64,000 nt of DNA from Parapedobacter luteus (GTDB taxonomy: Bacteria; Bacteroidota; Bacteroidia; Sphingobacteriales; Sphingobacteriaceae), in NCBI RefSeq assembly GCF_900168055.1, contig NZ_FUYS01000001.1:310001-374000 (forward strand), given 5' to 3'. Under the pieces are notes generated by a model. The model made no database searches. It saw nothing but the letters and a program-made list of their open reading frames with translations, and was not told the origin of the DNA. How positions within the stretch are numbered: the first letter of the stretch is position 1; each line of letters begins with the position of its first letter. Positions 52,863-63,358 of the stretch are shown in pieces. The position numbers and the translations under genes are program-made.

Positions 52863-54680
52863 TTACCAACCGAATAGTTGGTCCCCTAAATTAGGATTTA
52901 GCTGGATCTGGGATTGGGGTATCGGCCTGTAATAGTATTTCGGTGTTTCAAAAGTTCCTGCATTTTCCACTACCTGCACATTGCCGGACGTGGGGCTGCT
53001 CAAAAATACAGAAACATCCGGATTGGCAAACGTGCCCACGCGATAATAGATAAACGGCACGCCCAGGCTGTTGGTTTCGCGTTGCGCGGGAATGGATTCG
53101 GATGCCGGCAGCAGGATGATGTCGGGTACGCCATCGCCGTTGAGGTCGTGCTGCCCTAAACGGGAAAAGTAAATGCCCTGAGGCTCTTTTTCAAGCAGTT
53201 TCCCGACTTCCCACCGCATCAGATCATCATGCCGGAATCCTTCGAAAGCCAATTCGATTCTTCTTTCTCTGCGGATTTCCAGAATCTCCGCCCGCTGTGG
53301 GGAACTCACGTTCGGGAATTTAGCGGCCTGTACCGGATCTACCGGCGGGTTGAGCGTCATGCCGGGCATTCCCGCCCGGGCCCGCAACATGTTCACCGAG
53401 ATATCCAGATCTCCCTGGGTAAGCTGCCCGAGCTCGGCCTTTGCCTCCGCATAGATGAGCAGGGTTTCCGCAAACCGGTACAATGGCAAATCGATGTTGT
53501 TTCGTTCCTGCAAATTTGTCGTGTTGTACAGGCCTTTGATTTGGTGGTATCCCGAAAAGTTTTTGGCTAATTGCTGTACATACAACCCGGATCCTTGCAA
53601 ATAGGTGCCTGAGCGCACCAATTCCCAGCCCGGGTAGGCAAGGGTTTGGTACATCCTTGGGTCACGGTTTTTAAACTCGTCTACAAACTCATTCTGCGCA
53701 TAGTTCGGTTGCGCACTATAGAAGCTGCCGTCCTCCATCAGGTAAGCCTGTACCAGGTCTTTCACCGGGAAAACCTCGTAGTTGCCAAATACGCCGTCGC
53801 TGGTATCCCATACATCACCGTTCAACAGTTCATGGGCGTAGTCACGGGCAAAGATGATTTCGCCAACGGCAAAGAGGTTGGTGTTGAAAAACAAGCTGCC
53901 GTAATCTTCCCGGGGATTACCGGTGTTATGGATGAAAAATCCGCCGTTCGTGATGACATCCTGCGCTACTTCCACTGCGCGCTGCAACAGCGCATCTGCC
54001 GATGAAGTCAGGTTCAGTTCGGGATGGTACTTGCGGAACGTGCCTTCGTACAACAGGAAACGGGCATAGTCGGCTTTGGCTACCCAACGGTTGACCGCGC
54101 CGTTTGGCGCTGTCTCGTCGATGTTGTTAATCGCAAAATCGTAATCCTCCAATATCTTACCGACGACCAGCTCGCGGGGGTCGCGCGCCGCAAAGAGGAT
54201 GCCTTCATTATCCGTGGATACGGTTTGTTCAATCCAGGGTACGTCAGAATAGCGTTTTACTTTCTCCACGTATGCCCTGGCTCTGAAGAAACGGCCTAAA
54301 CCTTCATAATGGTTCAACCGCTGTTCGCTTACGGCCGCTCTGCGGAAATTCTCCAGAAAGAAATTGCAGTTGCGTACCTTTTCCCAATCCCATCCGCTGG
54401 TTAGTGATTCCGCACTTGGCGTGGAAACCATCATGTTCTTCAATTCGGCACTGCCGGTTGTCCAGGCATTGTCGGTAACGGCGTCCGAAATATAATAGCC
54501 TCCTACTGACGGAAAGTCATAAAGCCTTAAAGACGCCAGATTCAAATCCTGCTCATTATTGAAAAAGCTTTCCTGCCCGATCTCCGTTTCAGGGTATTTC
54601 TCAAGGAAGCCGTCATTGCAGGACGAGAGGAACAGCAGTGCTGCTGCGGCAAAGGTATGATAGTTTGAAATTCGTTTCAT
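52863..54680 (-). CDS. SusD/RagB-family lipoprotein (PUL 2)
   Basis: A 605-residue surface lipoprotein (lipobox FLSSC). N-terminal SusD-like helices (FLEKYPETEIGQESFFNNEQDLNLASLRLYDF) and the C-terminal RagB/SusD domain (LLIYAEAKAELGQLTQGDLDISVNMLRARAGM and RRERRIELAFEGFRHDDLMRWEVG) are complete. It should bind the glycan at the outer surface with the SusC encoded 18 bases upstream. Substrate is not readable from sequence. Confidence 0.95.
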   Translation of the reverse strand: MKRISNYHTFAAAALLFLSSCNDGFLEKYPETEIGQESFFNNEQDLNLASLRLYDFPSVGGYYISDAVTDNAWTTGSAELKNMMVSTPSAESLTSGWDWEKVRNCNFFLENFRRAAVSEQRLNHYEGLGRFFRARAYVEKVKRYSDVPWIEQTVSTDNEGILFAARDPRELVVGKILEDYDFAINNIDETAPNGAVNRWVAKADYARFLLYEGTFRKYHPELNLTSSADALLQRAVEVAQDVITNGGFFIHNTGNPREDYGSLFFNTNLFAVGEIIFARDYAHELLNGDVWDTSDGVFGNYEVFPVKDLVQAYLMEDGSFYSAQPNYAQNEFVDEFKNRDPRMYQTLAYPGWELVRSGTYLQGSGLYVQQLAKNFSGYHQIKGLYNTTNLQERNNIDLPLYRFAETLLIYAEAKAELGQLTQGDLDISVNMLRARAGMPGMTLNPPVDPVQAAKFPNVSSPQRAEILEIRRERRIELAFEGFRHDDLMRWEVGKLLEKEPQGIYFSRLGQHDLNGDGVPDIILLPASESIPAQRETNSLGVPFIYYRVGTFANPDVSVFLSSPTSGNVQVVENAGTFETPKYYYRPIPQSQIQLNPNLGDQLFGW

Positions 54681-54698
54681 GGCTTGTATATGCTGGGA

Positions 54699-57600
54699 TT
54701 AAAAAATAAGGTTGAGGCCAAATGAATAACTGCGCTGGAAGGGGTATGTCATCCCGTTGCCCCTACGGCCGATATCTTGGGTGGGGTCCGTATTGATGTT
54801 GGCATTGGTCGTTTCAGGGTCAAAATATTTTTTTACCTCTGAAAACTCGAATACGTTTTCGCCGGTTGCGAACACCCGGATCCGCGAGATACCCGCTTTG
54901 CTTGTCCACCGCGCAGGAAGGGTGTAGCCGATGGTGAGGTTCTTCAGGCGCAGATAAGCGGCGTTTAGCAAGTAATTGGTCTGTGGAATGGCCAGCCCCC
55001 GTGCGCCGTCAATGCGGGTGCCGAGGTTGGCATCGGCCAGCCAGCTCTGCAGGTGGGGAAAACGTGCGTTCAAGTTTTGATCAGCTAGGCCCAGGTCCAG
55101 ATAGGCCTGCGAATGCCGTGCCCGCTCGGCCTCAGTTTCGTTTTCGGCCCGGTAAAAGTCAAGCAGGTGTTCGAACGTATTGCCGTAAGGCTGCTGGTAA
55201 TGCCCCCAGTACAGGTAATCCAGCGGGTAATAGTCGCGCTTGCTGACGCCCTGCCAGAACATGCGGAAATCGATGTTTTTCCAATTCATGTTGAGGTCCA
55301 GCCCGAACTGGTAGCGCGGTGTGGTGTTGCCGATAACGGACAGGTCTCCCGTGTCGCCCAATGTCAGGTTTCCTTTATTGATGACGTTGTCGCCATTCAG
55401 GTCTTTGTACTTGGGCCAGCCGGGCACGATGGCCAGGGCATCCCACGGGATGATTGACGATTGGTCAAGCCGGGCGATCTCTTCCGCGTTGGTAAAGAAG
55501 CCGTCGCTCTGCAGGCCCCAGATTTCACCCAGTTGCATGCCTTCGTAGTACTGCAGGATGTCGTTCGAAGGGTTGGTGAAACGGGTAATCTCGCTCTTTG
55601 AGTCGGAAAGGACAAAACGGGCTTCCAGATTAAACGGGCTTCCACCGACGGTGTAGTTGTCGCGGTAGCCTAAGGAGAGCTCCCAGCCCCGTGTCTTCAG
55701 GTCGGCCGCATTCTCAAGGGGTTCAGCGGCACCCAGTACGCCAGGCAGTCGTTTACCCAGCGTCAGCATGTTCAGCGTATTCCGCGTATACATATCAAAT
55801 GTGGCCGTAAGCTTTTCCTTCATTACTCCAAAATCAACACCGAAGTTCAGCGTATTGACCTTTTCCCAGGTGTAGTTCGGTGAGACCAGTAAAGGCGGTG
55901 AGATGTGGTTGGGGCGGGCACCGCCGATCAGGTAGTCCGATTGCGCTGTTGCCATCGACGGAATATAACCATAATTGGATACGTTTTGGTTACCCAACGA
56001 GCCGTAAGAGGCGCGCAGCTTCAGGTTGCTCACGGTGCCGCGGATGGACTCCATGAAAGGCTCCTGATCCAGGCGCCAGGCCACCGATCCCGAAGGGAAA
56101 AAACCGAAGCGCTTATCTTTGGGAAAACGCGAGGAGCCGTCATACCGGCCATTGAACTCCACGATATAGCGGTTGTCAAATATATAGTTGAGACGGAAAA
56201 ATGCACCCCGTAGCGCATAGGTATCGATGCGTTCCGTACCGTTGGCTTGGCCCGTGGCAAGTTCAAGTGTGGGAAATGCGCTGGAAATAAGTCCTGTACG
56301 GCTGACTCTGAAGAGTTCACCGCGGTAGCTCTCCTGGTTGTAACCGAGGATAGCCGAAAGGTGATGTTCTCCGATTTCCTTGTTTAGCGTGCCATAGATG
56401 TTTAATGCTTGGTATGTGTCGAACAGACCTTCTCTTGTGGCTTCATTGTCGCCTTCTTCCCTGACATCATCAGGGCCGAATCCGATAAGGTAGCTTGTCT
56501 TGTAGGCATTGTAGTTTTCATTTGTGCGGCGGTAGGTGTAGTCCGCATTGACTCTCAACAGCCGATCCCAAAAGGAAAGTTCGGTGGTAAACTGGGTTTG
56601 GAAAGCCTCTGTAGCCCGGGTTGATTCACCGCCATCGGTGATGGCGGCCGCTTGGCGGCCGACGGACGTATTTGCCCATGTACCATCTGGATTGATATCC
56701 CAAGCCGTGGGGAAAAAGTTGTAGATTTCAAAAATATCCAGCTGCGTTGGGGTTTTACGCTTGGCATTGGTCATCGATGTATTGTTGCCCAGCGTAAACC
56801 AGTCCGTCAACGCATAGTCTACCTTTGTCCGCAGGCTGAACCGGTCATAATAATCATCGGCAAGGGTGAGCGGGCTATTCTGCCGGTTGTAACCGCCGGA
56901 GAGGTAATAGCGGGCTTTCCGGTTTTCGCTCATGCCGCTGATGGCCAGGTCATGGTTGGTCGTGAAATTGAAATCATCCAGAAAGTAGCGGGCCCAGTCG
57001 CGGTTGCCCATATACTCCCATTCGCCGGTGGCGGAGGGATTGATCCGCACGCCGGGGATCGATGGATCATTTGAACGATCGCGGGCATAGGTGTAAAACT
57101 GGTCGTTGTAGTTGACGTTGTTCCAGGGCGTGTTGTCCGTAGAGGTTTGCAATAACCGGGAAAATACATAAGGATCGGTGATCTTCCTGGCCATTACCGT
57201 CGGTGTATTAAACGTTAGGTTATTGGAATAGCTCACCGTTGTTCCGGCGACCGATCCGTTCTTTGTGGTGATCAGGATGACACCAAAAGCAGCCCGTGCG
57301 CCATAAATCGCTGCCGCGGATGCATCCTTAATGACTGAAATGCTCTCGATATCCTGTGGTGCGATGAGGTTCAGCTCGGCCGAACTCACCTGAACGCCAT
57401 CAACCATGATAAGCGGCCCGCCCCCGTTGATGGACGTGATTCCCCTGATATTGATATCTGCGGCGGCTCCCGGCGCTCCCGAATCAAACCGGATGTTTAA
57501 ATTGGGCACTAAGCCTTGTAAGCCCTGTGCGGTATTGGAAATGGGGCGATTTTCCAATACTTTCGCGTCCACCTGGTCAACAGCACCCGACAGATTCACT

Positions 57601-57983
57601 TTCCGTTGCGTGCCGTATCCGACCACGATAACTTCATCTAAGTCACTGGCATCTGCTTCCAATACGACATCCAATTGATTTTGACCTGTATACTGCAATT
57701 CCAGCGTTTTGTACCCTACCATACGGAATACCAATATCGCGCCTTGCTCAATATTGTCGAGTGCATACTGGCCAACATCGTCAGTTGCTGTGCCTGAGGT
57801 AGTGCCTTGCACAACTACGCTAACGCCAGTCAACGGCTGGCCGGACGGATCCGTTGCCTTACCGACCAGGCGGCTTTGCGCCAATACATCGAAAGGCTTC
57901 AATAATACCAGCGCCAAAAAGATGGTGCCCCAGCTTTGGGAAACCAGCCTCCAAGCGTTGTCCCAATGTCGTTGTTTTTTCAT
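54699..57983 (-). CDS. SusC-family TonB-dependent transporter (PUL 2)
   Basis: A 1094-residue outer-membrane transporter. After the signal peptide come a CarboxypepD_reg domain (LVGKATDPSGQPLTGVSVVVQG), the SusC hallmark DLDEVIVVGYGTQRKVNLSGAV, the plug with GVILITTK, and a barrel ending in a SusC C-terminal strand (YSFGLNLIF). No STN domain, so unlike PUL 1 this transporter does not signal through FecR/FecI; control is probably through another regulator, perhaps the divergent TetR. Confidence 0.95.
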   Translation of the reverse strand: MKKQRHWDNAWRLVSQSWGTIFLALVLLKPFDVLAQSRLVGKATDPSGQPLTGVSVVVQGTTSGTATDDVGQYALDNIEQGAILVFRMVGYKTLELQYTGQNQLDVVLEADASDLDEVIVVGYGTQRKVNLSGAVDQVDAKVLENRPISNTAQGLQGLVPNLNIRFDSGAPGAAADINIRGITSINGGGPLIMVDGVQVSSAELNLIAPQDIESISVIKDASAAAIYGARAAFGVILITTKNGSVAGTTVSYSNNLTFNTPTVMARKITDPYVFSRLLQTSTDNTPWNNVNYNDQFYTYARDRSNDPSIPGVRINPSATGEWEYMGNRDWARYFLDDFNFTTNHDLAISGMSENRKARYYLSGGYNRQNSPLTLADDYYDRFSLRTKVDYALTDWFTLGNNTSMTNAKRKTPTQLDIFEIYNFFPTAWDINPDGTWANTSVGRQAAAITDGGESTRATEAFQTQFTTELSFWDRLLRVNADYTYRRTNENYNAYKTSYLIGFGPDDVREEGDNEATREGLFDTYQALNIYGTLNKEIGEHHLSAILGYNQESYRGELFRVSRTGLISSAFPTLELATGQANGTERIDTYALRGAFFRLNYIFDNRYIVEFNGRYDGSSRFPKDKRFGFFPSGSVAWRLDQEPFMESIRGTVSNLKLRASYGSLGNQNVSNYGYIPSMATAQSDYLIGGARPNHISPPLLVSPNYTWEKVNTLNFGVDFGVMKEKLTATFDMYTRNTLNMLTLGKRLPGVLGAAEPLENAADLKTRGWELSLGYRDNYTVGGSPFNLEARFVLSDSKSEITRFTNPSNDILQYYEGMQLGEIWGLQSDGFFTNAEEIARLDQSSIIPWDALAIVPGWPKYKDLNGDNVINKGNLTLGDTGDLSVIGNTTPRYQFGLDLNMNWKNIDFRMFWQGVSKRDYYPLDYLYWGHYQQPYGNTFEHLLDFYRAENETEAERARHSQAYLDLGLADQNLNARFPHLQSWLADANLGTRIDGARGLAIPQTNYLLNAAYLRLKNLTIGYTLPARWTSKAGISRIRVFATGENVFEFSEVKKYFDPETTNANINTDPTQDIGRRGNGMTYPFQRSYSFGLNLIF

Positions 57984-58013
57984 AATTTACCTTTTTGAAT
58001 CTTGTATATATTA

Positions 58014-58031
58014 ATTGAACATTTAGTCAAT
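58014..58031. promoter_or_regulatory. Imperfect palindrome in the SusC/TetR intergenic region
   Basis: ATTGA...TCAAT (5-bp arms, 8-base middle) lies 31 bases before SusC. It could be an operator of the divergent TetR. Weak evidence. Confidence 0.3.
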
Positions 58032-58272
58032 AAACAAAAGTGATTTTGTGCTATGAACTGGCTTTAATCGAAATGTTATCTATTCGTTAAATGAATTGAT
58101 TGGAAACGGAAAACGCTTGTTAGCCGTGGCCAAAGTTCGTTGTACAGGAACACTGGCTGATGGCTGGTTGAAATTTTGTGGTTTAAATATTGAATGAATA
58201 TGCAATTAATAAAAAATAAAAGTAGGGTAAGTCCAAATTTTGTATTTTCGTAACGGCTATTAACACCGTTTT

Positions 58273-58887
58273 ATGGGAAGGAAAAGCTTAAAGGAGATTC
58301 GACAGTTAGAAATCATCAAGGTATTCTATAAGGTTGCCAAAAAAGAAGGGCTGGAAAATACATCGATTGCCAAAATTGCGGCGGTGATGGAAATCAATCC
58401 AAGCTTGATCATTCACTATTTTAAGACCAAGGACGAATTGACCTATGCGTTAATCGACTACACGCTGGAGAAATACCTGACCATTTATCGGGCTGAGAAG
58501 GGTACGAACCCGCCTTCGGCAGATACCCTGGCTGTGGTTATCGATGATCTTTTTTCCAGAAAATGGAACAAGCTGTTCGACGATGGCTTATTTTACAGTT
58601 GTTATGCACTCACCTTCCGGGAGAAAAAGGTGAAAGAAATGTACCGAAAGCTCACCGATTCGCTGCGGTTGCGGCTTACCGCGCTTATTCAACGCTGCAA
58701 CGACGCCGGATTGATTGAAGTGGACAATCCCCGCCTCACGGCCGACTTGATCTTCGCCCTGGTCGATGGTGCCTATTTTTATCTGAGTGTGTCGGCAAAT
58801 GCCAAAGCGTTCGATGAAAAAATCAAAGATTATAAAGCCGAAGCGTACCGGCTTTTAGGCATTCCTGACGTGATCTTTTCGTCGTGA
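58273..58887 (+). CDS. TetR-family transcriptional regulator
   Basis: A 204-residue regulator with the N-terminal helix-turn-helix IRQLEIIKVFYKVAKKEGLENTSIAKIAAVMEINPSLIIHYFKTKDELTYAL. It is divergent from PUL 2 SusC with a 289-base gap. The ligand-binding C-terminal domain is full length. Whether it controls PUL 2 is inference from position. It overlaps the convergent small gene by 33 bases. Confidence 0.9.
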   Translation: MGRKSLKEIRQLEIIKVFYKVAKKEGLENTSIAKIAAVMEINPSLIIHYFKTKDELTYALIDYTLEKYLTIYRAEKGTNPPSADTLAVVIDDLFSRKWNKLFDDGLFYSCYALTFREKKVKEMYRKLTDSLRLRLTALIQRCNDAGLIEVDNPRLTADLIFALVDGAYFYLSVSANAKAFDEKIKDYKAEAYRLLGIPDVIFSS

Positions 58888-59136
58888 CCTGGATAGCGCC
58901 TTCGAATAACGAGCGACGCCGAACAATGCGATGAGTACCCATACGCCGTTGGCCGCAAGATTGGGAGTGTCGTCAAAATAAAATGCACTAATGACCAAAC
59001 CCACACCGCCTATCACGTTCAGCGATTGATAAATGGGATGGTCAAACCGGAGCACTTTTAGGTTGAGGAGTAGGTAGGCTACCGTACAGAAAATAAATCC
59101 AAGCCATCCAATGATGGTAACCGTTGATTCTGTCAT
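58855..59136 (-). CDS. CBU_0592-family small membrane protein
   Basis: A 93-residue protein with three membrane helices (VTIIGWLGFIFCTVAYLLLNLKVL, YQSLNVIGGVGLVISAFYF, ANGVWVLIALFGVARYS). The pattern IIGWLG...AYLLLNLKVL...Y...NVIGGVGLVISAFYF...NGVW matches the CBU_0592 group. Function unknown. The ATG at 59136 was chosen; a longer open frame continues to 59580 across the next gene's promoter and start. Confidence 0.8.
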   Translation of the reverse strand: MTESTVTIIGWLGFIFCTVAYLLLNLKVLRFDHPIYQSLNVIGGVGLVISAFYFDDTPNLAANGVWVLIALFGVARYSKALSRSRRKDHVRNA

Positions 59137-59326
59137 TGCTCTTAATAAATTGATGAAGGCTAATGTACCGAAACCTTTACCTCCCTCCAAAACAAAAACT
59201 CCACATCGGGGAGGCGATACTATTTTAACGTCAAACTTTAGTGTTATCTTTACCAAGCTTGACAAATAAGCGTTTGTTTTGCAGCGGATACGATTAACCA
59301 TTTGATAAACGTTAGAAACCACAACA

Positions 59327-60607
59327 ATGAAAAGGAAAGCATTTATTAAAAACATGGCTTTGGGGACGGCAGCTTTTACGGTGCTGCCAAGGCATGTGCT
59401 TGGCGGTAAGGGATTTTTGGCGCCAAGCGATCGGATTACGCTGGGGTATATCGGCGTTGGCAAACAGGCCATGAGTTTGTTGGGCGATATCAATCGTTGC
59501 CCCGAAACGCTTGTGTTGGCCGCCAGTGATGTGGATACCAAAAAGCTTGCCCGTTTTGTCGAGCGTGCAACCGGGGCCAATGCGGAAAAGGTGGCGACAT
59601 CAGTAACGGGCTATGCCCAATACCGGGAGTTACTGGAGCGAAAGGACATTGATGCCGTGGTCGTGGCGGCGCCAGACCACTGGCACGCGCAAATGTGTGT
59701 TGATGCAGCAAAAATGGGCAAAGATATTTATTGCGAGAAGCCGCTGGCACTGACCATCGCCGAAGGGCGGGCGATGGTTGATGCCGTCAGAAAATATAAA
59801 CGGGTGCTGCAGACCGGCAGCATGCAGCGTTCATGGAAGCCTTTCCGTCAGGCGTGTGAATTGATCACAAATGGTTACATCGGCGATATTAAGGAGATAA
59901 ACGTATCCGTCGGCGGGCCAGTGCGGCAATGTGATTTGCCTTCCCAATTGATACCGGATTACTTGGATTGGAACGCTTGGATCGGGCCGTCGCTCTATCG
60001 CGGATATCACCCCTTCTTGGCCCCGCCTATTGAAAACGACAAAGATTGGGCTGGCTGGCGGAACTACCGTAATTTCGGTGGGGGATATGTGACCGATTGG
60101 GGTGCTCACATGTTTGACATCGTGCAGTGGGCTTTGGGTATGGATGAATCCGGCCCGGTGTCTTTCCGTGCACCGCAGGATCCCCTGGCGCAAGAGGGTG
60201 CGTCATTTCAATATGCCAACGGCGTGACGGTATACCACCGGCAGTGGGGGCCGGGTAATGCTGTGCAATTTATCGGTACTGAGGGAACCATCGAGGTATC
60301 CCGGGAGTTTCTGCGATCAACACCAACCGCATTAGTAGCGCAAACACTTAAGCCTACAGATAAGCCACTCTACCAAAGTGACAACCATTACCAGGATTGG
60401 GTAGACGCCATGAAAAAAAGAAGCCGCCCGATTGCTGATGTTGAGATAGGCCACCGCACGGCATCGGTATGCAATGCGGTGAATATTGTGTATGAATTGC
60501 AGGCCGATGTAAAGTGGGATCCGAAGAACGAAGTGTTTGACCATGCTTCGGCAAACCAATTGATATCACGACCCTATCGGACACCATGGAATTTCTCGGA
60601 TTTTTAG
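59327..60607 (+). CDS. Gfo/Idh/MocA-family oxidoreductase, exported
   Basis: A 426-residue NAD(P)-dependent oxidoreductase. An N-terminal signal-like segment (MKRKAFIKNMALGTAAFTVLP) precedes the Rossmann domain (YIGVGKQAM) and the catalytic-region motif YCEKPLALT. The C-terminal domain is of GFO_IDH_MocA type (NFGGGYVTDWGAHMFDIVQWALG). In PULs such enzymes often oxidise or epimerise sugars, sometimes acting on glycosides by NAD-dependent chemistry. It is followed by a GH95 fucosidase on the same strand. Confidence 0.92.
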   Translation: MKRKAFIKNMALGTAAFTVLPRHVLGGKGFLAPSDRITLGYIGVGKQAMSLLGDINRCPETLVLAASDVDTKKLARFVERATGANAEKVATSVTGYAQYRELLERKDIDAVVVAAPDHWHAQMCVDAAKMGKDIYCEKPLALTIAEGRAMVDAVRKYKRVLQTGSMQRSWKPFRQACELITNGYIGDIKEINVSVGGPVRQCDLPSQLIPDYLDWNAWIGPSLYRGYHPFLAPPIENDKDWAGWRNYRNFGGGYVTDWGAHMFDIVQWALGMDESGPVSFRAPQDPLAQEGASFQYANGVTVYHRQWGPGNAVQFIGTEGTIEVSREFLRSTPTALVAQTLKPTDKPLYQSDNHYQDWVDAMKKRSRPIADVEIGHRTASVCNAVNIVYELQADVKWDPKNEVFDHASANQLISRPYRTPWNFSDF

Positions 60608-60748
60608 GGGGTAGAATGCCCCAGTTAATTCTTTGTTAAGCTTTTTTTAATGGGAGCGCCTATTTTAGCAGCAGTTAACGCCTGTTAAATTTATATGGCA
60701 AAAATTGGTAGATGAATTTTAAACAGGCTCTTCATTATAAACACAGCT

Positions 60749-63238
60749 ATGGTTATCCTATTGAAATTAAAAGCGTATCTTTTTATTGGCTTGTTTTGCC
60801 TCAGCGGTTTAGGTGTAATGGCGCAGGTGGCCCCTGCCAGTTCACGCATGGGTGATATCCGCGCTGAATGGCTGGACAGGGCTTCCTTTTCCGGTGCAGG
60901 CGAGCGCCCATCCGGCCGCAACGTGCTATGGTATAAACAATCGGCGAAGGTGTGGGAAGAGGCATTACCCATTGGTAACGGTCGATTGGGAGGCATGGTG
61001 TTCGGTGGAGTAGCCGATGAACGGATTCAGCTCAATGAAAGCACGTTGTGGGATGGCTATGCACTGGATCCAAATAATCCGGAATCGCTGGAAACACTAC
61101 CTGAAGTGCGCCGCTTATTATTCGCAGACAAAAACAATGAGGCTGTGAAGTTGGCGGAGCAAACGATGATGGGGCGCCCTCGGGGAGTCAAACCTTATCA
61201 ATCGCTTGCAGAGTTGTGGTTCGACACGCGGCACCTTTCGGCAGACGCTTATACGCGGAGCCTGGATTTGGCCACAGGTGTTGTGACTGTACGCTACAAA
61301 CATAATGGCATTTGGTATACCCGCGAAAGCTTTGCTTCGGCTGAGCTCAATGCCATCATTGTCCGGTTTACTGCGAGCGGCGGCGGAAAAATCAGCAATT
61401 CGTTCACCTTGCGGCGCCAGCAAGATGCCGAGACGACGCCTCATCCAACAGATGCAGCATCGTTGCTGTTAAAAGGTCGATTGCCGGTGAAAGATAGCGA
61501 TGGCAATGCCCGCGGTCTTCGTTTTGCGGCACAGGTGAAAGCGGTGGTCAGTGGTGGGCACACCCGGTTTCATGACCACGTACTGTCGGTGGAAGGCGCC
61601 GACACGCTGACTTTGTATATTGCCGGTGCAACCAATTATCCCGGCTTGGAACATGTCTATGACGGCGGGCTCGATTTTCCCGGTATTCCGGAAGATACAT
61701 GCGCTGCCATCATATCCAACGCGACGAGGCAATCGTATGAAGCCGTAAAAGCGGCTCATATTCGCGAACATCAGCGTTACTATAGTCGTGTGGAGCTTGA
61801 ACTGGGCGCACAGGACGGGAAGAATTGGCATTTGGCGACAGACGAATTACTGGAAGAGGCAAGAACAACGGGTCAACCCGATCCACTGCTGGTGGAGACA
61901 TTTTTCCAGTATGGACGCTACTTGTTGATAGCCAGCTCGCGGCCGGGCACGATGCCTGCCAACCTGCAAGGGCTGTGGGCGTGGCAGATGAACCCGCCGT
62001 GGAACGCGGATTACCATACCAATATTAACCTCCAGATGAACTATTGGCCTGCGGAGATTACGAATCTTTCGGAAATGCATTTGCCGCTGGTTGACCTGAT
62101 GGCGTCGCTGGTCAAGCCCGGACAGCGTACCGCTAAGGTGTTGTACGGTGCCGATGGCTGGGTGGTGCACCACCTAACAGACGCTTGGGGATTTACTGCA
62201 CCGGCAGATGGGCCACAGGGGATTTGGCCTATGGGAGCCGCATGGTTGGCACAGCATCCTTGGGAGCACTATTGCTATACACTGGATACGGCTTTTTTGC
62301 GGCAACGGGCGTACCCTTTGATGAAAGGAGCGGCTGCATTCATTCTCGATTTTCTGGTGGAAGCCCCGTCCGGAACACCTGTAGCGGGAAAATTGGTGAC
62401 AAGTCCTTCCTATTCACCGGAGAATGCTTTTATATTGCCAAATGGTGAACATTCAGTCTTTACATACGGTGCTACGATGGACTTTGAGATTATCCATGAT
62501 TTGCTGACCAACTGTGTTGCTGCCACGAAGATTCTGAATATCGACAAAGATTTCCGAAATACTTGCTTGAAAACACTTTCCCGCTTGGCGCCCATCCGCA
62601 TCAGCGAGACCACCGGGCGGGTTATGGAATGGGTAGAAGACTATGACGAAGTGGAGCCCCACCACCGACATACTTCCCACTTGTTTGCCCTCCATCCGGG
62701 CAACCAGATATCGGTGACAGGTACGCCCGAACTTGCGGCGGCTGCCAAAAAGACGCTGATAGCGCGGGGAGACGACGGTACGGGCTGGGGCTTGGCATGG
62801 AAAATCAACATGTGGAACCGCTTGCACGATGCCGACCATGCTTTCAAGCTGCTAGGGGTACTCCTGTGCGAGAAGACGTTGCCCAACCTGTTTGACAACC
62901 ACCCGCCGTTTCAAATTGATGGCAACTTCGGCGCTACCGCAGCTATCGCCGAGATGTTGGTGCAGAGTCATGTGCCGCTAAAAGGCACTCGCTTTGAGGT
63001 GCACTTGCTGCCGTCGTTGCCCACGGCGCTCATTCAGGGCTCCGTCAAGGGATTGCGTGCGCGCGGTGGCTTTGTCATTGACCTGACTTGGGAGGACGGT
63101 ATCTTGCAGGATGCACGCATTGTAGCCGAAAAAGGTGGCCGCTTAACATTGAGACTTGGCGATCGAACCGCAAATTTCAAAACAAAGGGGGGTGAGATAT
63201 TGCAATTAGACAGTCACTTGAAGCGGAAACGTACTTAA
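60749..63238 (+). CDS. GH95 alpha-L-fucosidase/galactosidase-type glycoside hydrolase
   Basis: An 829-residue exported enzyme with signal peptide (to VMAQ). GH95 hallmarks: [76 protein letters not shown] and [20 protein letters not shown] near the (alpha/alpha)6 barrel catalytic region. GH95 enzymes invert alpha-1,2-L-fucosides or galactosides. It is the second fucosidase in the window (the first is GH29). It follows the Gfo/Idh gene. Confidence 0.93.
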   Translation: MVILLKLKAYLFIGLFCLSGLGVMAQVAPASSRMGDIRAEWLDRASFSGAGERPSGRNVLWYKQSAKVWEEALPIGNGRLGGMVFGGVADERIQLNESTLWDGYALDPNNPESLETLPEVRRLLFADKNNEAVKLAEQTMMGRPRGVKPYQSLAELWFDTRHLSADAYTRSLDLATGVVTVRYKHNGIWYTRESFASAELNAIIVRFTASGGGKISNSFTLRRQQDAETTPHPTDAASLLLKGRLPVKDSDGNARGLRFAAQVKAVVSGGHTRFHDHVLSVEGADTLTLYIAGATNYPGLEHVYDGGLDFPGIPEDTCAAIISNATRQSYEAVKAAHIREHQRYYSRVELELGAQDGKNWHLATDELLEEARTTGQPDPLLVETFFQYGRYLLIASSRPGTMPANLQGLWAWQMNPPWNADYHTNINLQMNYWPAEITNLSEMHLPLVDLMASLVKPGQRTAKVLYGADGWVVHHLTDAWGFTAPADGPQGIWPMGAAWLAQHPWEHYCYTLDTAFLRQRAYPLMKGAAAFILDFLVEAPSGTPVAGKLVTSPSYSPENAFILPNGEHSVFTYGATMDFEIIHDLLTNCVAATKILNIDKDFRNTCLKTLSRLAPIRISETTGRVMEWVEDYDEVEPHHRHTSHLFALHPGNQISVTGTPELAAAAKKTLIARGDDGTGWGLAWKINMWNRLHDADHAFKLLGVLLCEKTLPNLFDNHPPFQIDGNFGATAAIAEMLVQSHVPLKGTRFEVHLLPSLPTALIQGSVKGLRARGGFVIDLTWEDGILQDARIVAEKGGRLTLRLGDRTANFKTKGGEILQLDSHLKRKRT

Positions 63239-63298
63239 TTTCGGAAAACGCAGCCCCGAAGGGTATCCATAATATTATACCGCATATTGGTTGAAATT

Positions 63299-63336
63299 GC
63301 CTATTTTTGGATGCAATTTATAAATCTATAATAGGC
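63299..63336. promoter_or_regulatory. Inverted repeat overlapping a -7 element (TATTTTTG)
   Basis: TATTTTTG (63302-63309) fits TANNTTTG and is overlapped by one arm of an inverted repeat GCCTATT (63299-63305) / AATAGGC (63330-63336). The gene start at 63359 is 49 bases downstream of the -7 element. Confidence 0.4.
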
Positions 63337-63358
63337 GTTGAGATCGTGGACTCTTCAT

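Noticed and set aside
59137-59580. Upstream extension of the CBU_0592-type gene
   Set aside because: It would cross the promoter and beginning of the divergent oxidoreductase gene, and the added residues are unlike the family.
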